Part shown: positions 63,315-64,000 of the stretch, piece after piece
Position numbering within the stretch: position 1 is the first letter of the stretch
How the letters are laid out: the number at the start of each line of letters is the position of its first letter
NCBI GenBank assembly: GCA_021613535.1
Contig: CP075497.1
Span: 10,540,001 to 10,604,000, forward strand
Direction: 5' to 3'
Source of the DNA: Adineta vaga
Lineage: Eukaryota > Rotifera
DNA length: 64,000 nt
Position numbers and translations under genes: made by a program
The notes under the pieces: model-generated
Databases searched by the model: none
What the model was told of the DNA's origin: nothing
What the model saw: the letters and a program-made list of their open reading frames with translations, nothing else

Positions 63315-64000
63315 AGAAAATATTCTTAGTTGATCCTTTGTTTTTTTTTCGAATAAGAGAAAGAAAAAGAATTCATACAACTTATTTTATCTCTCTCTTA
63401 TCCTTGATTGAATTCGTGCATGTATTTAAATACCTTACCGATGAACGTCAAGTAAATAAAATAATCGCACATAATCGTCAATCATTCGACGCCTTCCTGT
63501 GACGTCATTATAAATTACGTACTTCTTTCCTTTACTTATTATTACTCATAAGGTCCTTTTCGTATAACAAATGTATATGAAATCACTTTCAAAAGTTTGA
63601 TTTCATAACACGGAAAAGATCATTGACAAACTATTGTTTTATTTCTCTCGTTAATCAAACAGAGATGAGCAAAAGAATCTCATATGTATTTTTTCTATTT
63701 TCTTTCTAGATGGATTTTTATCAGTACCATCGACATAATCCACATTTTTCTTTATCTTTCATCTCAAAGTAAGTTTATATTTCTAATCAATCCTTGAATA
63801 TATAAACAAGTCAATATTTAAACAATGCTATATCTCTATTTGTTTGTTTACCGCCTACTGAATGGTTTCGTATCGAAAACTTGTGTCTTATGATTAGCAA
63901 TCTACCATTTGTCCATTAAAATATACCCATATGTGTGTCGATGAATGAGATGTATAAAAAGCATGTCTCGGATGAGTGATAGATCAATTTGAGGGTCCAT
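63315..64000. other. Right-edge non-coding stretch
   Basis: The 3' flank of the second SH2 gene and AT-rich sequence fill the last 0.7 kb. No exon is supported before the window ends. Confidence 0.6.

Noticed and set aside
1-64000. tRNA, rRNA, transposon or viral sequence
   Set aside because: No T-loop/anticodon pattern, transposase, reverse transcriptase or terminal repeat was recognised by eye.

Overview
The window looks like nuclear DNA of a small, intron-rich invertebrate, most probably a bdelloid rotifer (Rotaria/Adineta type). It is strongly AT-rich. Most introns are tiny (about 45-60 nt, GT...AG). Genes are closely packed on both strands, and there is a single-exon ADP-ribosyltransferase-like/TPR protein of a type I associate with bdelloids. 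The species assignment is an inference. I saw no rRNA, tRNA, CRISPR array, transposase or reverse transcriptase.

Layout. 1-978 (-): 5' part of an SLC2 sugar transporter. 3138-3482 (-): a 95-residue unrecognised gene. 3655-8244 (-): vinculin. 8912-11521 (-): a MYST/KAT7-like acetyltransferase homologue whose catalytic Glu and acetyl-CoA loop are gone. 12868-13488 (+): a 3CxxC zinc-finger protein. 14916-17312 (+): a protein kinase D-like kinase with one C1 domain. 18282-20855 (-): ART-like/TPR protein. 22090-33052 (-): a KASH-domain nesprin. 33053-39980: a gene-poor 6.9 kb stretch. 39981-40777 (-): SPAG8. 41739-43507 (-): unrecognised gene. 43634-43915 (-): small secreted peptide candidate. 44699-48472 (-): 5-HT1-like receptor. 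48473-52379: gene-poor. 52380-53932 (-): USE1 SNARE. 54027-55772 (-): HACD3. 57110-61070 (-): GW182/TNRC6. 61718-62393 and 62442-63314 (+): two adjacent SH2-only genes.

The genes are a mixed housekeeping, cytoskeletal and signalling set rather than one pathway. Vinculin (adhesion to actin) and nesprin (nucleus to cytoskeleton) are both mechanical linkers. HACD3 and USE1 both act at the ER and lie 94 bp apart in the same direction. The most unusual signals are the inactivated MYST homologue, the inactivated-looking ART/TPR protein, a KASH tail ending GIPTI, a USE1 SNARE with a 56-residue luminal tail rich in N-glycosylation sites, a GW182 without its RRM, and a stop-free 201-nt intron in cytoplasmic loop 2 of the receptor. 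Several genes have a splice-acceptor-like AG just upstream of the start codon, which would fit spliced-leader trans-splicing or short 5' UTR introns.

Exon boundaries were placed by eye from GT/AG sites, reading-frame continuity and remembered family sequences; no search or alignment was run.
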